From NCBI RefSeq assembly GCF_003584565.2, contig NZ_CP031010.1, forward strand, positions 558,001-622,000: a DNA stretch of 64,000 bases, given 5' to 3'. Below are positions 1-8,205 of the stretch, in pieces. This DNA comes from Alteromonas sp. RKMC-009 (GTDB lineage: Bacteria; Pseudomonadota; Gammaproteobacteria; Enterobacterales; Alteromonadaceae). How positions within the stretch are numbered: position 1 is the stretch's first letter; every line of letters begins with the position of its first letter. The translations under genes were made by a program, and so were the position numbers. The notes beneath the pieces were generated by a model. It ran no database searches. It was not told where the DNA came from and saw only the letters and a program-made list of their open reading frames with translations.

Positions 1-2
1 GA

Positions 3-467
3 TGGTCACCGGTAGCCTGGTTTGCAGCCTTATTTTTAACTGCAGGCTCAGTACTAATGAGTTGTGCCGTGGAGGAACCTGCCAGTGTGGAAGGTACCTG
101 GGTAATCACCTCGTCAGTAACACCTGGCATTAGTGCTATGTTACCTGAGCAGGCGGAAATGTGGCTGGGTCAGTCGTTTCAGTACACCCCCGATAACGTG
201 ATCCTGGGACAAACTCAATGCGGTCCTGCTGAGTGGAAAGAAACCTCCCTGTCGAGCGATGACTTTCTTCGCGAATATCATGTGTCGTTTGAAAGACTCG
301 GCATTGTTGCCAATCGTGTAGCCCGTTTCGATGTCAGTTGCCACGGGGAACATGTACCCGGCCAGTCAGTACTGGTTGCCGGTAAAGACAAAGCGTTTAC
401 TCTGTGGGACGGGGTTTTCTTTAAAATGGAAAAAGCCGGACCTGACCCGCAACAATTCGCCGGATAA
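3..467 (+). CDS. Putative small lipoprotein, 5' end outside the window
   Basis: The reading frame is open from the left edge. The codons before the first in-window ATG (57) encode a hydrophobic stretch (WFAALFLTAGSVLMSC) that looks like a signal peptide ending in a lipobox-like L-M-S-C. The true start is therefore inferred to lie upstream of the window and the mature protein to begin at the Cys encoded near position 63. The mature part, about 134 residues, has no domain I recognise; it contains two further Cys residues (QCGPAEW and VSCHGE) that could pair in the periplasm. It lies 58-73 bp ahead of dnaB on the same strand. Function unknown; the lipoprotein reading is moderately supported because Met at -2 of a lipobox is unusual. 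Confidence 0.6.
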   Translation, partial: WSPVAWFAALFLTAGSVLMSCAVEEPASVEGTWVITSSVTPGISAMLPEQAEMWLGQSFQYTPDNVILGQTQCGPAEWKETSLSSDDFLREYHVSFERLGIVANRVARFDVSCHGEHVPGQSVLVAGKDKAFTLWDGVFFKMEKAGPDPQQFAG

Positions 468-540
468 AAAGCCCTCAGGCATTGCTTTTCGCTCTGATTC
501 ACGGAAAATATCAGATCCCTGATTTTTGGATGTGCGTATT

Positions 541-1929
541 GTGAAAGCTGTTTCCACCTCAAAAGACAAAAATGTCGAAAAGCTGAAAGTACCGCCGCAC
601 AGCATCGAAGCTGAACAAGCGGTGCTGGGCAGTATGCTTATCGATCGTGAGAGCTGGGATAAAGTCGCAGAGCTGGTTACAGACGCAGATTTTTATAATC
701 ATTCCCACCAGGTCATATTCAAAGTTATTCTGAAATTGCTGGGCGAAAGTCAGCCTGTGGATTTGATCACTGTTTCAGAAGCCCTGGAACACCGCAATGA
801 GTTAGAAGACGCCGGTGGTTTCGCTTACCTGGCTGAGCTTGCCAAAAATACCCCCAGTTCTGCCAACGTGACGTCCTATGCGAAAATTGTCAGTGAACGG
901 GCAATTACCCGGGAGCTTATTGGTGTAGCCCACGAAATTGCAGAAGTGGGATACAACCCGGAAGGCCGGGACAGTGCTGATATTCTCGACATGGCCGAGA
1001 GTAAAGTATTTGAGATCGCCGAGAAGCGTACCGGTGAAAATGAAGGTCCCCGTGACGTCGACTCCGTACTGGATAAGACCATCAAACGGCTTGAGTCGCT
1101 GATTGAAACCAGTAAAGAAGTAACCGGGGTAACCACAGGTTTCAGTGATCTGGATAAGAAGACCAGTGGATTACAGCCCTCCGACTTAATCATTGTCGCG
1201 GCCCGTCCTTCGATGGGTAAAACCACATTTGCCATGAACTTATGTGAAAACGCTATGATGGCTGAAACAAAACCTGTACTGGTTTTCAGTCTTGAGATGC
1301 CGTCGGAACAAATCATGATGCGTATGCTCGCATCACTCAGCCGTGTCGACCAAACCCGTATCCGTACTGCGCAGCTGGACGATCAGGAGTGGGCCAGGGT
1401 ATCCAATACAATGGCTATGCTGAAAGACAAAGATAACCTGTTTATTGATGACTCCTCCGGTCTGACACCCATGGACGTGCGTTCCCGTGCCCGTAAGCTG
1501 GCCAGAGAGCGCGGGGGGATCAGTCTGATCATGGTGGATTACCTTCAGCTTATGCGTGTACCTTCATTAAGTGATAACCGTACGTTGGAGATTGCTGAAA
1601 TCTCCCGCTCACTGAAAGCGCTGGCAAAAGAACTGGAAGTGCCTGTTGTGGCGCTGTCACAGCTGAACCGTAGTTTGGAGCAGCGTGCTGATAAGCGGCC
1701 GGTGAACTCTGACTTGCGTGAATCCGGTTCAATCGAGCAGGATGCCGACTTAATCATGTTTATTTACCGTGATGAGGTGTATCACGAGAACAGTGAGTAT
1801 AAAGGTATTGCTGAGATCATCATCGGTAAGCAAAGGAACGGTCCAATCGGAACCAGCCGGTTAACCTTCCAGGGACAGTTCTCCCGTTTTGATAACTATG
1901 CCGGTCCGGCATTTGATGACGAGTATTAA
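541..1929 (+). CDS. dnaB: Replicative DNA helicase DnaB
   Basis: DnaB is the hexameric 5'-3' helicase that unwinds DNA ahead of the replisome and recruits primase. The N-terminal domain opens with the family hallmark PPHSIEAEQAVLGSML. The RecA-like C-terminal domain carries Walker A (ARPSMGKTTFAMNL), Walker B (LIMVDYLQLM) and the DnaB motif DLRESGSIEQDADLIMFIYR. Length (about 462 residues) fits the family. No ATG is available: GTG at 541 is preferred because a GGATG-like ribosome site lies 8 bases before it; an in-frame TTG at 526 would add five residues. In many gammaproteobacteria alr follows dnaB, but here a terminator and a convergent ompA-like gene follow. Sequence identification is secure; only the start is uncertain. 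Confidence 0.97.
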   Translation: MKAVSTSKDKNVEKLKVPPHSIEAEQAVLGSMLIDRESWDKVAELVTDADFYNHSHQVIFKVILKLLGESQPVDLITVSEALEHRNELEDAGGFAYLAELAKNTPSSANVTSYAKIVSERAITRELIGVAHEIAEVGYNPEGRDSADILDMAESKVFEIAEKRTGENEGPRDVDSVLDKTIKRLESLIETSKEVTGVTTGFSDLDKKTSGLQPSDLIIVAARPSMGKTTFAMNLCENAMMAETKPVLVFSLEMPSEQIMMRMLASLSRVDQTRIRTAQLDDQEWARVSNTMAMLKDKDNLFIDDSSGLTPMDVRSRARKLARERGGISLIMVDYLQLMRVPSLSDNRTLEIAEISRSLKALAKELEVPVVALSQLNRSLEQRADKRPVNSDLRESGSIEQDADLIMFIYRDEVYHENSEYKGIAEIIIGKQRNGPIGTSRLTFQGQFSRFDNYAGPAFDDEY

Positions 1930-1995
1930 TCAGCCCGGGGAAAGGTGAGTGCGTACCGGAAATGCTTAATTGCTTTGCCAGATAAACAGACACAA

Positions 1996-2019
1996 AAAAG
2001 GCGCCGTAAGGCGCCTTTT
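1996..2019. terminator. Bidirectional intrinsic terminator between dnaB and ompA
   Basis: Perfect 10-bp inverted repeat AAAAGGCGCC-GTAA-GGCGCCTTTT. The A/T flanks give a GC stem followed by a U-tract when read on either strand, so it can end both the rightward dnaB transcript and the leftward ompA-like transcript. Confidence 0.9.
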
Positions 2020-2038
2020 GAATATCTGAGTTGTTGAA

Positions 2039-3169
2039 TTAACGCTTTTCAGGTACTTCAACAATCGCTGTTACGCGAATAGAGATACGACGGTTTACAC
2101 GGTTAGCTTCTGCAGAGCTACCTTCCATCAGCAGTTCTGATTCACCGAAACCTTTAGTGCTCAGACGTGATGCATCGATACCATATTCGTTAACCAGTAC
2201 ATTTTTGAATGCTTCAGCACGACGCTCAGACAGCTCCATGTTATAGCTTTCGGTACCTGGTGCAGATGCGTGGCCTTCGATTACCGCTTCAGTTTTACCG
2301 TAGCGCTTGAAGAAAGCAACGAAGTCTTCGATGTCAGCAGAGTGAGGTTCTGCAACTTCAGCACTTTCGTTTGCGAACAGTACACGCAGGTTGTGCGTAA
2401 CTTCTTCTTTATCAAATACAGTACAACCGTCAGAATCAACTTTGTCGTTCATTGGTGTGTCAGGGCACAGATCTTTACCATCTGCTACGCCGTCTTTATC
2501 GCTGTCCGCGATAACAGCACAACCTTTAGAATCAACTTGCGTACCGGCAGGCGTGTTAGGGCACTGGTCCATGCTGTTCAGTACGCCGTCATTGTCGCTG
2601 TCGCCGTCTACAACAGGCGCTGGCTTGCTGTAGCTTGAAGTTTTAGACTGGCCAAACGGGAATGCCAGACCTACTTTTACACTGTAATCGTAGTATGAAT
2701 CATCAAAATCACGGTAAGCAGCGATTTCAGTTGTCAGCTTAACGTCGTCATTGATGTCCCAGTGTTTACCAATACCAACATTGGCAAGGTTGTAGTTTTC
2801 GTCTAACAGCTGGCGCTTAACACCACCGAATACGTACCACAGGTCATCTGGCAGGAAGTATAAAGCGTCAACACCGAACATGTGACCAGAGATGCTGTCT
2901 TTTGAACCCAGCACTTGTTGGTAGTCCATATCCAGAACAGTATATTCACCACGCACAGCCCAGCTCTCGTCGAAACGCCAGCCGTATTCAAAACCGAAAC
3001 CAAAACCGTCGTCCATCAGATCCGGTGCTGGCTTAGTTTCTTCCGTGTTGTAATACATGCCATGCAGCCCTAACCAGCTGTCAAATGGCTTGCCGTCTTC
3101 CTGAGCCGCTACGTTCGCAGATGCTGCAACAGCAAAAGCAAGAGCAGTAAATTTAAAAGTTTTGTTCAT
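2039..3169 (-). CDS. OmpA-family outer membrane porin with calcium-binding type-3 repeats
   Basis: A 376-residue outer membrane protein. A signal peptide (MNKTFKFTALAFAVAASANVAAQ) is followed by an eight-strand-type beta-barrel domain (about 25-175), two Asp-rich thrombospondin-type-3-like repeats (DSDNDGVLNSMDQCPNTP and DSDKDGVADGKDLCPDTP, each with one Cys pair partner), and a C-terminal OmpA peptidoglycan-binding domain with the signature EGHASAPGTESYNMELSERRA and NRRISI. It should anchor the outer membrane to the wall. The start is set at ATG 3169 because AGGA (3177-3180) is spaced 7 bases from it; an in-frame GTG at 3175 is too close to that site. The gene is monocistronic and closes at a shared terminator. 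Closest to OprF/OmpA-type proteins of Alteromonadales; no specific symbol is claimed. Confidence 0.93.
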   Translation of the reverse strand: MNKTFKFTALAFAVAASANVAAQEDGKPFDSWLGLHGMYYNTEETKPAPDLMDDGFGFGFEYGWRFDESWAVRGEYTVLDMDYQQVLGSKDSISGHMFGVDALYFLPDDLWYVFGGVKRQLLDENYNLANVGIGKHWDINDDVKLTTEIAAYRDFDDSYYDYSVKVGLAFPFGQSKTSSYSKPAPVVDGDSDNDGVLNSMDQCPNTPAGTQVDSKGCAVIADSDKDGVADGKDLCPDTPMNDKVDSDGCTVFDKEEVTHNLRVLFANESAEVAEPHSADIEDFVAFFKRYGKTEAVIEGHASAPGTESYNMELSERRAEAFKNVLVNEYGIDASRLSTKGFGESELLMEGSSAEANRVNRRISIRVTAIVEVPEKR

Positions 3170-3277
3170 TTTCACATCCTGTATAACGTTGAGTGATTAG
3201 TAAAATCGGGTGGATGATAGCTCTTAGCACACGCCGTGCCAATAGACAAAAGAGCATAAAATAGATAATAACTAATA

Positions 3278-3712
3278 TTATCGCCAAATTCCTTGCAAAG
3301 TGGCTATGATGCGCCGGTTGCCACCAGAATTGCGATGTTCGCCTAAAATTATGCCTTGCCAGGTGCCAAGTTGTAACTCCCCGTTTTTAACGGGAATTGT
3401 TACCTCACATCCTAATAAACTGGACTTAATGTGTGCGGGCATATCATCACTTCCTTCATAGGTATGTGTAAAATATGCCGTGCTTTCCTGTACAGTATGC
3501 TTAAACCACGCTTCCAGATCACTTCTTACCGACGGATCTGCATTTTCATTAATAGTCAGACTAGCACTGGTGTGCTGTAGCCAGAGGTGCAATTGCCCAA
3601 TCTTTACATTGTGAAGTTCAGGCAGGGCGCGCTCTACGTGGGAGGTGATTAAATGAAAACCCCGCCTGAAAGCGGGGAGAGAGAATTCCTGCTGATGCCA
3701 GTTACTTGTCAA
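3278..3712 (-). CDS. yjbQ: YjbQ/UPF0047 family protein (secondary thiamine-phosphate synthase-like)
   Basis: A 144-residue single-domain protein of the YjbQ family, seen from LHLWLQHTSASLTINENADPS, the central YEGSDDMPAHIKSSLLG and the C-terminal GTWQGIILGEHRNSGGNRRI, which matches the E. coli protein closely. Family members have weak thiamine-phosphate synthase activity; the physiological role is uncertain. The frame is open far upstream, but the family starts at a point matching TTG 3712, with GGAAA about 7 bases before it; the longer version would add residues unlike the family. This TTG start overlaps the end of cheX by 11 bases, implying translational coupling. Last gene of a zur-cheX-yjbQ operon. 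Confidence 0.88.
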   Translation of the reverse strand: MTSNWHQQEFSLPAFRRGFHLITSHVERALPELHNVKIGQLHLWLQHTSASLTINENADPSVRSDLEAWFKHTVQESTAYFTHTYEGSDDMPAHIKSSLLGCEVTIPVKNGELQLGTWQGIILGEHRNSGGNRRIIATLQGIWR

Positions 3713-4166
3713 AGCAGATTTCCATATGCGCCAGACCCGCATCACACATAAATGGCATAATGAGCTTTGCACCATCTACCTGATGACTGATGGTGTGTTG
3801 CTTTCCGGATACAACGATAGGCGTAGCCATACCAAAATCAAAGCCCTTTTCAGCAAGATCCCGTTTTGCGTTGCCGCAAATCATGTTGGTTACTTCACCC
3901 ACCATGTCGCCCACTTCCGCATCCAGTTTCTCCGGACGTTCGCCCACCATACGCTCCATAATGGTCAGCGCGAGACCTTCATCAAACGTAATCGACATTG
4001 ACCCTTTTACCTGCGGGCCCACCATGCCAATTAATCCTGAAACGTCGCCCTGAGCAACATCACTTTGTTTTCTCTTGGGTTTTCCGGGCTTTAACGTGGT
4101 TTGTGCCATGGTTTCCATGACATTCAGTAAACCATTGATGAAAGGATTAACAAACTCAACATTCAT
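3702..4166 (-). CDS. cheX: CheX-family chemotaxis phosphatase
   Basis: A 154-residue CheC/CheX-type protein. CheX dephosphorylates the response regulator CheY~P and so resets chemotaxis or related two-component signalling in the cytoplasm. The N-terminus MNVEFVNPFINGLLNVMETM and the central helix GEVTNMICGNAK, carrying the E-x-x-N catalytic pair, are the recognised CheX features, followed by TPIVVSGKQHTI and the C-terminal dimerisation strands. Start ATG 4166 has AGGA at a good distance and overlaps the last 11 bases of zur; the frame runs on upstream but that part is zur antisense to no family. No other chemotaxis gene is nearby, so its partner regulator is encoded elsewhere. Some CheX homologues act on regulators other than CheY. 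Confidence 0.88.
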   Translation of the reverse strand: MNVEFVNPFINGLLNVMETMAQTTLKPGKPKRKQSDVAQGDVSGLIGMVGPQVKGSMSITFDEGLALTIMERMVGERPEKLDAEVGDMVGEVTNMICGNAKRDLAEKGFDFGMATPIVVSGKQHTISHQVDGAKLIMPFMCDAGLAHMEICFDK

Positions 4167-4629
4167 GATTTTTTTCCTCAAGCTCCGCACTTTCTGCATC
4201 CTGACAATCTGCACAAAGGCCGTGAGCTTCAATTGTTTGCTTTGATACTTTGAATCCGTGCTGTTTTGCCTGACTGTCCAGCGTTTCCTGCAGCCCTTCT
4301 GACTGTATCTCGGCAACATCACCGCAACTGTCGCAAATTAGGAACTGTACCGGATGGTGACAACCAAAATGATGACAGGCAACAAAAGCATTGGTCGATT
4401 CCAGCCGGTGAATGAAACCGAATTCCAGCAGAAAATCCAGTGCACGGTATACCGTGGCCGGTTTTGCGCTTGATTCCGTTTCCTTGAGGGCATCAAGTAA
4501 TTCATACGCCCCCATAGGCCCGTGTTTACCCAGCAAGATTTCATATACTTTTTCCCGCAGAGGGGTGAATCTTGCTCCCCGTTGTTCACAATAGGCACGG
4601 GCTTTATTAATGAGGGTAGTACTATTCAT
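4156..4629 (-). CDS. zur: Zinc uptake regulator Zur (Fur family repressor)
   Basis: A 157-residue Fur-superfamily repressor. The winged-helix half contains KPATVYRALDFLLEFGFIHRLESTNAFVACHH, nearly the E. coli Zur sequence and different from Fur. The dimerisation half holds the structural zinc cysteines ICDSCGD and CADCQD and the EAHGLC motif typical of Zur. With zinc bound it represses zinc uptake and zinc-free ribosomal protein paralogues. It leads an operon with cheX and yjbQ, each junction overlapping by 11 bases. No clear palindromic Zur box was found in the 212-base divergent region with nudC, so autoregulation is not supported here. Confidence 0.93.
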   Translation of the reverse strand: MNSTTLINKARAYCEQRGARFTPLREKVYEILLGKHGPMGAYELLDALKETESSAKPATVYRALDFLLEFGFIHRLESTNAFVACHHFGCHHPVQFLICDSCGDVAEIQSEGLQETLDSQAKQHGFKVSKQTIEAHGLCADCQDAESAELEEKNHEC

Positions 4630-4841
4630 GATGTTTTACCGGCAAACGTCTGATTTTTTTTGTCTGGTGATCATGCGATTAAACAGCAGACTGCGTTCAA
4701 TGCATCTGATTTCTATTCTCAGTATAACATTGGCCCGTACCTTAACAATGATATCGCGGTGAGTGAAATGCATTTACTGTAAATTGTTGTGTAAAAAAAC
4801 TAAACTGGGCGGCATTCTCAGCGCCCACCGGGGTATGTTCA

Positions 4842-5675
4842 ATGATCAAAGCGGTATCTGACCGGCAGTTGCAATCTGCTCAGGCACACTGGCTGATATT
4901 CAGCCGCGATAAAATACTCGTTCCTAAATCCACTACTTCACTTTATCTGGGCGGCTGGTCTGCACTGGAGTTTATTGCTCATCATCAGGCCAGCATTGTG
5001 GAACTGCCGCCGCTTTCAGAACATCACGCTGTGGGCGCGCCTGTCTACATTATTGATACGGGGGCAGAGCACATTGAACAGGACAACTGGGAACTGACAT
5101 CTCTGCGCACCTTACTGGCGGCTGGTACTGATGAGCAATTTAATGTTCTGGCCAGAGCCTGGCAGTATGTACATTTTCTGCGCACTCATCGCTATTGCGG
5201 TCAGTGCGGGGCTAAGATGGAACAGGTTGACTGGGAAATGGCGATGCAGTGCCATCAGTGCAAGCACCGTGTTTATCCCCGTATCTCGCCTTGCATTATT
5301 GTTGCTATTTACCGGCAGAATCAGATTTTGCTGGCTAAAGGGGTGAGGCATAAAGATACCAATATGTATTCTACCATTGCCGGATTTGTCGAAAGTGGTG
5401 AGAGCCTCGAGCAGGCAGTACACAGGGAAGTCGAAGAGGAAGTGGGCGTAAAGGTGAAAAATCTCACTTACTTTGACAGTCAGCCCTGGCCATTCCCCCA
5501 CTCGTTAATGATGGGTTATCTGGCAGAATATGAAAGTGGTGACATTGTGCCCGAAGAAGGAGAAATCGTGGATGCGCAGTGGTTCGATATTGACGCACTG
5601 CCGGATATTCCGCCCAAATTATCTATTGCAGGACGTCTTATTGAGGCGGTACTGAATAAGCACAAAGGCGGTTAG
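4842..5675 (+). CDS. nudC: NADH pyrophosphatase / NAD-capped RNA hydrolase NudC
   Basis: A 277-residue Nudix hydrolase that splits NADH to NMNH and AMP and removes NAD caps from RNA. After a family-typical N-terminal domain a zinc ribbon is visible (YCGQCGAKM ... CHQCKHRVYPR), then the Nudix box GFVESGESLEQAVHREVEEE and the NudC signature SQPWPFPHSLMMGY. Length matches the family. ATG 4842 is the natural start but has only a weak ribosome site (CCGGGG further upstream). Divergent from zur and followed by a GC-rich hairpin. Confidence 0.95.
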   Translation: MIKAVSDRQLQSAQAHWLIFSRDKILVPKSTTSLYLGGWSALEFIAHHQASIVELPPLSEHHAVGAPVYIIDTGAEHIEQDNWELTSLRTLLAAGTDEQFNVLARAWQYVHFLRTHRYCGQCGAKMEQVDWEMAMQCHQCKHRVYPRISPCIIVAIYRQNQILLAKGVRHKDTNMYSTIAGFVESGESLEQAVHREVEEEVGVKVKNLTYFDSQPWPFPHSLMMGYLAEYESGDIVPEEGEIVDAQWFDIDALPDIPPKLSIAGRLIEAVLNKHKGG

Positions 5676-5688
5676 CAGATAATAAAAA

Positions 5689-5705
5689 GCCCCGCGATGC
5701 GGGGC
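5689..5705 (+). terminator. GC hairpin after nudC
   Basis: GCCCCGC-GAT-GCGGGGC, a perfect 7-bp stem 14 bases after the nudC stop. It is preceded by AAAAA but lacks an immediate T-tract on the + strand, so it may stabilise the 3' end rather than terminate efficiently. Confidence 0.55.
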
Positions 5706-5940
5706 CTCAGGATTGTGCGTCGGTCCCTTTTAATAATGTTAAACAAAATTAAAGGGCTTCTTTATGTTGTGTCTATTATTATCGACATGTACTTAAGTAG
5801 CAAGACTAAAGTCTTATACTTTTGGTTATTTTTATGCCATTTGGTGGCAAAAACTGTGATTACTTGATCTGTGACCGCCGTTTCAACCTTATTTATTGCT
5901 ATACTCCCGCCAGAATCAGTATTGAAAACAGAGGAAATGC
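5706..5940 (+). promoter_or_regulatory. hemE upstream region with extended -10 promoter
   Basis: A 235-base AT-rich region. The best promoter candidate is an extended -10, TG-C-TATACT (5897-5905), about 36 bases before the hemE ATG, with no good -35. Two short inverted repeats lie upstream: AAGACT-AA-AGTCTT (5802-5815) and TGCCA-5-TGGCA (5835-5849), which could be operator sites. A clean ribosome site, AGAGGA, precedes the hemE start. Confidence 0.45.
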
Positions 5941-7032
5941 ATGACGGCTAACAGCCCTTCCACAGCGCGTCCGGCGCTGAAAAATGACAGATATTTACGC
6001 GCATTGCTGAAGCAACCTGTTGATGTAACGCCGGTTTGGATGATGCGACAGGCCGGTCGTTATTTGCCTGAATATAAAGCAACCCGTGCTGAAGCCGGTG
6101 ACTTTATGTCGTTATGCAAAAATGCAGAACTGGCTTGTGAAGTGACTTTACAACCTCTGCGTCGCTTTCCTCTGGATGCTGCGATTTTATTTTCAGATAT
6201 CCTGACGATTCCTGATGCAATGGGATTAGGTCTGTATTTCGAAGCCGGAGAAGGCCCGCGTTTTAAAAATCCGGTTACATCAAAAGCGGATGTGGACAAA
6301 ATTGGTATCCCTGATCCCGAAGGGGAGCTTCAGTATGTGATGAATGCTGTGCGCACCATCCGCAGAGAATTAAAAGGTGAAGTACCGCTTATCGGTTTCT
6401 CAGGCAGTCCCTGGACGCTGGCTACTTATATGGTAGAAGGCGGATCAAGCAAGGCATTTACGAAAATTAAGAAAATGGCATTCGCAGAGCCCGCGATACT
6501 GCATGCGCTGCTGGGCAAACTTGCCGACTCTGTCACCAGTTATCTGAATGCCCAGATTGCTGCGGGCGCGCAGTCTGTGATGATTTTCGATACCTGGGGT
6601 GGTGTACTTTCGCCGCGGGATTACAAAGAATTTTCTCTACAGTATATGGCGCGTATTGTCGAAGGGCTGACCCGTGAAAGTGATGGGCGCCGGGTGCCGG
6701 TGACTCTGTTTACAAAAAACGGTGGCATGTGGCTGGAAGCAATTGCTGCGACAGGTTGTGATGCAGTTGGTCTGGACTGGACAATTGATATTGCAGATGC
6801 CAAAGCCCGCGTAGGGGAAAAAGTCGCGTTGCAGGGCAATATGGACCCGTCCATGCTGTACGCGCCACCAGCGCGTATTGAAGAGGAAGTGGCGGGCATT
6901 CTGGCCGGCTTCGGTGAAGGCTCAGGGCATGTGTTTAATTTAGGCCATGGTATCCATCTGGACGTGCCGCCTGAGCATGCCGGCGTTTTTGTTGATGCGG
7001 TTCACCGTCTGAGTCGTCAGTACCACAAATAA
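5941..7032 (+). CDS. hemE: Uroporphyrinogen decarboxylase
   Basis: A 363-residue cytosolic enzyme that decarboxylates the four acetates of uroporphyrinogen III to coproporphyrinogen III in heme synthesis. The N-terminal signature [15 protein letters not shown] and the active-site region [17 protein letters not shown] are present, with [23 protein letters not shown] and the C-terminal [15 protein letters not shown]. Length is typical (E. coli 354). ATG 5941 sits behind AGAGGA. Own promoter and own terminator, so probably monocistronic; hemH of the same pathway lies 13 kb downstream. Confidence 0.98.
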   Translation: MTANSPSTARPALKNDRYLRALLKQPVDVTPVWMMRQAGRYLPEYKATRAEAGDFMSLCKNAELACEVTLQPLRRFPLDAAILFSDILTIPDAMGLGLYFEAGEGPRFKNPVTSKADVDKIGIPDPEGELQYVMNAVRTIRRELKGEVPLIGFSGSPWTLATYMVEGGSSKAFTKIKKMAFAEPAILHALLGKLADSVTSYLNAQIAAGAQSVMIFDTWGGVLSPRDYKEFSLQYMARIVEGLTRESDGRRVPVTLFTKNGGMWLEAIAATGCDAVGLDWTIDIADAKARVGEKVALQGNMDPSMLYAPPARIEEEVAGILAGFGEGSGHVFNLGHGIHLDVPPEHAGVFVDAVHRLSRQYHK

Positions 7033-7056
7033 AGACGACGCTGTTTTACTTTTTAG

Positions 7057-7090
7057 AAAGGGCTACGCATCACGCGGCAGCCCTTTTTTT
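7057..7090 (+). terminator. Intrinsic terminator of hemE
   Basis: AAAGGGCT (7057-7064) pairs with AGCCCTTT (7079-7086), followed by a T-run. The hairpin overlaps the last codons of the convergent queG gene (stop at 7063-7065), so the two 3' ends share this structure. Confidence 0.8.
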
Positions 7091-8205
7091 ATTACCCGGG
7101 TGAGACGCTGCTGTTGCCGGTTGCTGACTGTTTCCCTGTCTTGCTTCCCTGCCTGTTGTGTCAGCGCCCAGTCAATGTGTTCCTGAACCATCTCTGACAC
7201 ACTTCCCGAACGACCTTCAAGAGCCGACACAATGGCTTCACTGGCCGATGCGTTGCCCATGGCAACGGCAATATTACGTAACCATTTTTCATGCCCTATC
7301 CGCCGTATAGGTGAGCCTTCAGTATTCTTCAGGAACGTAGATTCATCCCAGGCAAACAGGGTGGTCAGTGGCTGACCGTGCAATTGCTTGCGGGCGTGGA
7401 AGTCTGTTTCTTCTGTAATTGAAGCATAGCGGTTCCATGGACACACCAGCTGACAGTCATCACAGCCGTATATGCGGTTCCCCATCAGAGGACGATATGT
7501 TTCCGGAATCGGCCCGTTGTTTTCAATGGTGAGGTAAGAAATGCACTTTCTGGCATCAACGGTATAAGGCGCGACGATGGCTTGTGTGGGGCAAATCGTC
7601 AGGCAGGCAGTACAACTGCCGCACCCTTCTTCTACCGGCTCGTCTACAGGCAGCGGCAAGTTGATGAACAACTCGCCGAGAAAAAACCAGGAGCCGGCTT
7701 CTTTACTGATAGTGAGAGAGTGTTTACCTGTCCAGCCGGTACCGGCTTTTTCAGCGATAGCGTGTTCCAGCACCGGTGCGGAGTCGACAAAAGGCCGCCA
7801 CTGCGCATCCTCAAACTGCGCAGATATTTTTTCACCCAGTTGTTTCAGACGTTGCCGCAGTACTTTGTGGTAGTCACGGCCAAGCGCGTACCGGCTGACA
7901 TAACCAATCTGATCATCAGAAAGATGGCGGGCAAAAGACGCATCCGGAGGAAGATAGTCCATGCGCACACTGATGACTCTCACGGTGCCGGGCAGTAACT
8001 CTGCGGGCCGGGCCCTTTTGGTGCCGTGCGCGGCCATATATTCCATATCACCGTGATAACCCTTTTCCAGCCATGCCATCAACTTATCTTCATGCTGACT
8101 GAGATCAACATCACTGATACCCACATGCTGAAAACCTAGCGCGCGGCCCCAAGCCTTGATATCGTTTGTTAATCTATTGAGATCGATTGATTGCAACGCG
8201 GACAT
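7063..8205 (-). CDS. queG: Epoxyqueuosine reductase QueG
   Basis: A 380-residue cobalamin- and iron-sulfur-dependent enzyme that performs the last step of queuosine tRNA modification, reducing epoxyqueuosine to queuosine. Two 4Fe-4S clusters are visible (CGSCTACLTICPTQAI and CDDCQLVCPWN); the N-terminal domain includes RMDYLPPDA and the active-site region around GWTGKHSLTISKEAGSWFFLGE; a short HEAT-like tail follows. The open frame reaches 8322, but the family begins at MSALQSIDLNRL, ATG 8205, giving a length equal to E. coli QueG. That start codon overlaps the start of nnr on the other strand, an arrangement also known for queG/nnr in E. coli. Confidence 0.95.
   Translation of the reverse strand: MSALQSIDLNRLTNDIKAWGRALGFQHVGISDVDLSQHEDKLMAWLEKGYHGDMEYMAAHGTKRARPAELLPGTVRVISVRMDYLPPDASFARHLSDDQIGYVSRYALGRDYHKVLRQRLKQLGEKISAQFEDAQWRPFVDSAPVLEHAIAEKAGTGWTGKHSLTISKEAGSWFFLGELFINLPLPVDEPVEEGCGSCTACLTICPTQAIVAPYTVDARKCISYLTIENNGPIPETYRPLMGNRIYGCDDCQLVCPWNRYASITEETDFHARKQLHGQPLTTLFAWDESTFLKNTEGSPIRRIGHEKWLRNIAVAMGNASASEAIVSALEGRSGSVSEMVQEHIDWALTQQAGKQDRETVSNRQQQRLTRVIKKGLPRDA

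Noticed and set aside
2270..2638. Long + strand ORF inside ompA
   Set aside because: Antisense shadow of a clear OmpA-family gene; no family similarity or ribosome site.
3713..3775. N-terminal extension of the yjbQ frame
   Set aside because: It overlaps cheX coding sequence and has no similarity to the family; the start was set at TTG 3712.
4700..4735. Possible Zur box (half-site TATAACATT) between zur and nudC
   Set aside because: Only one half of the palindrome is present; not enough to call an operator.
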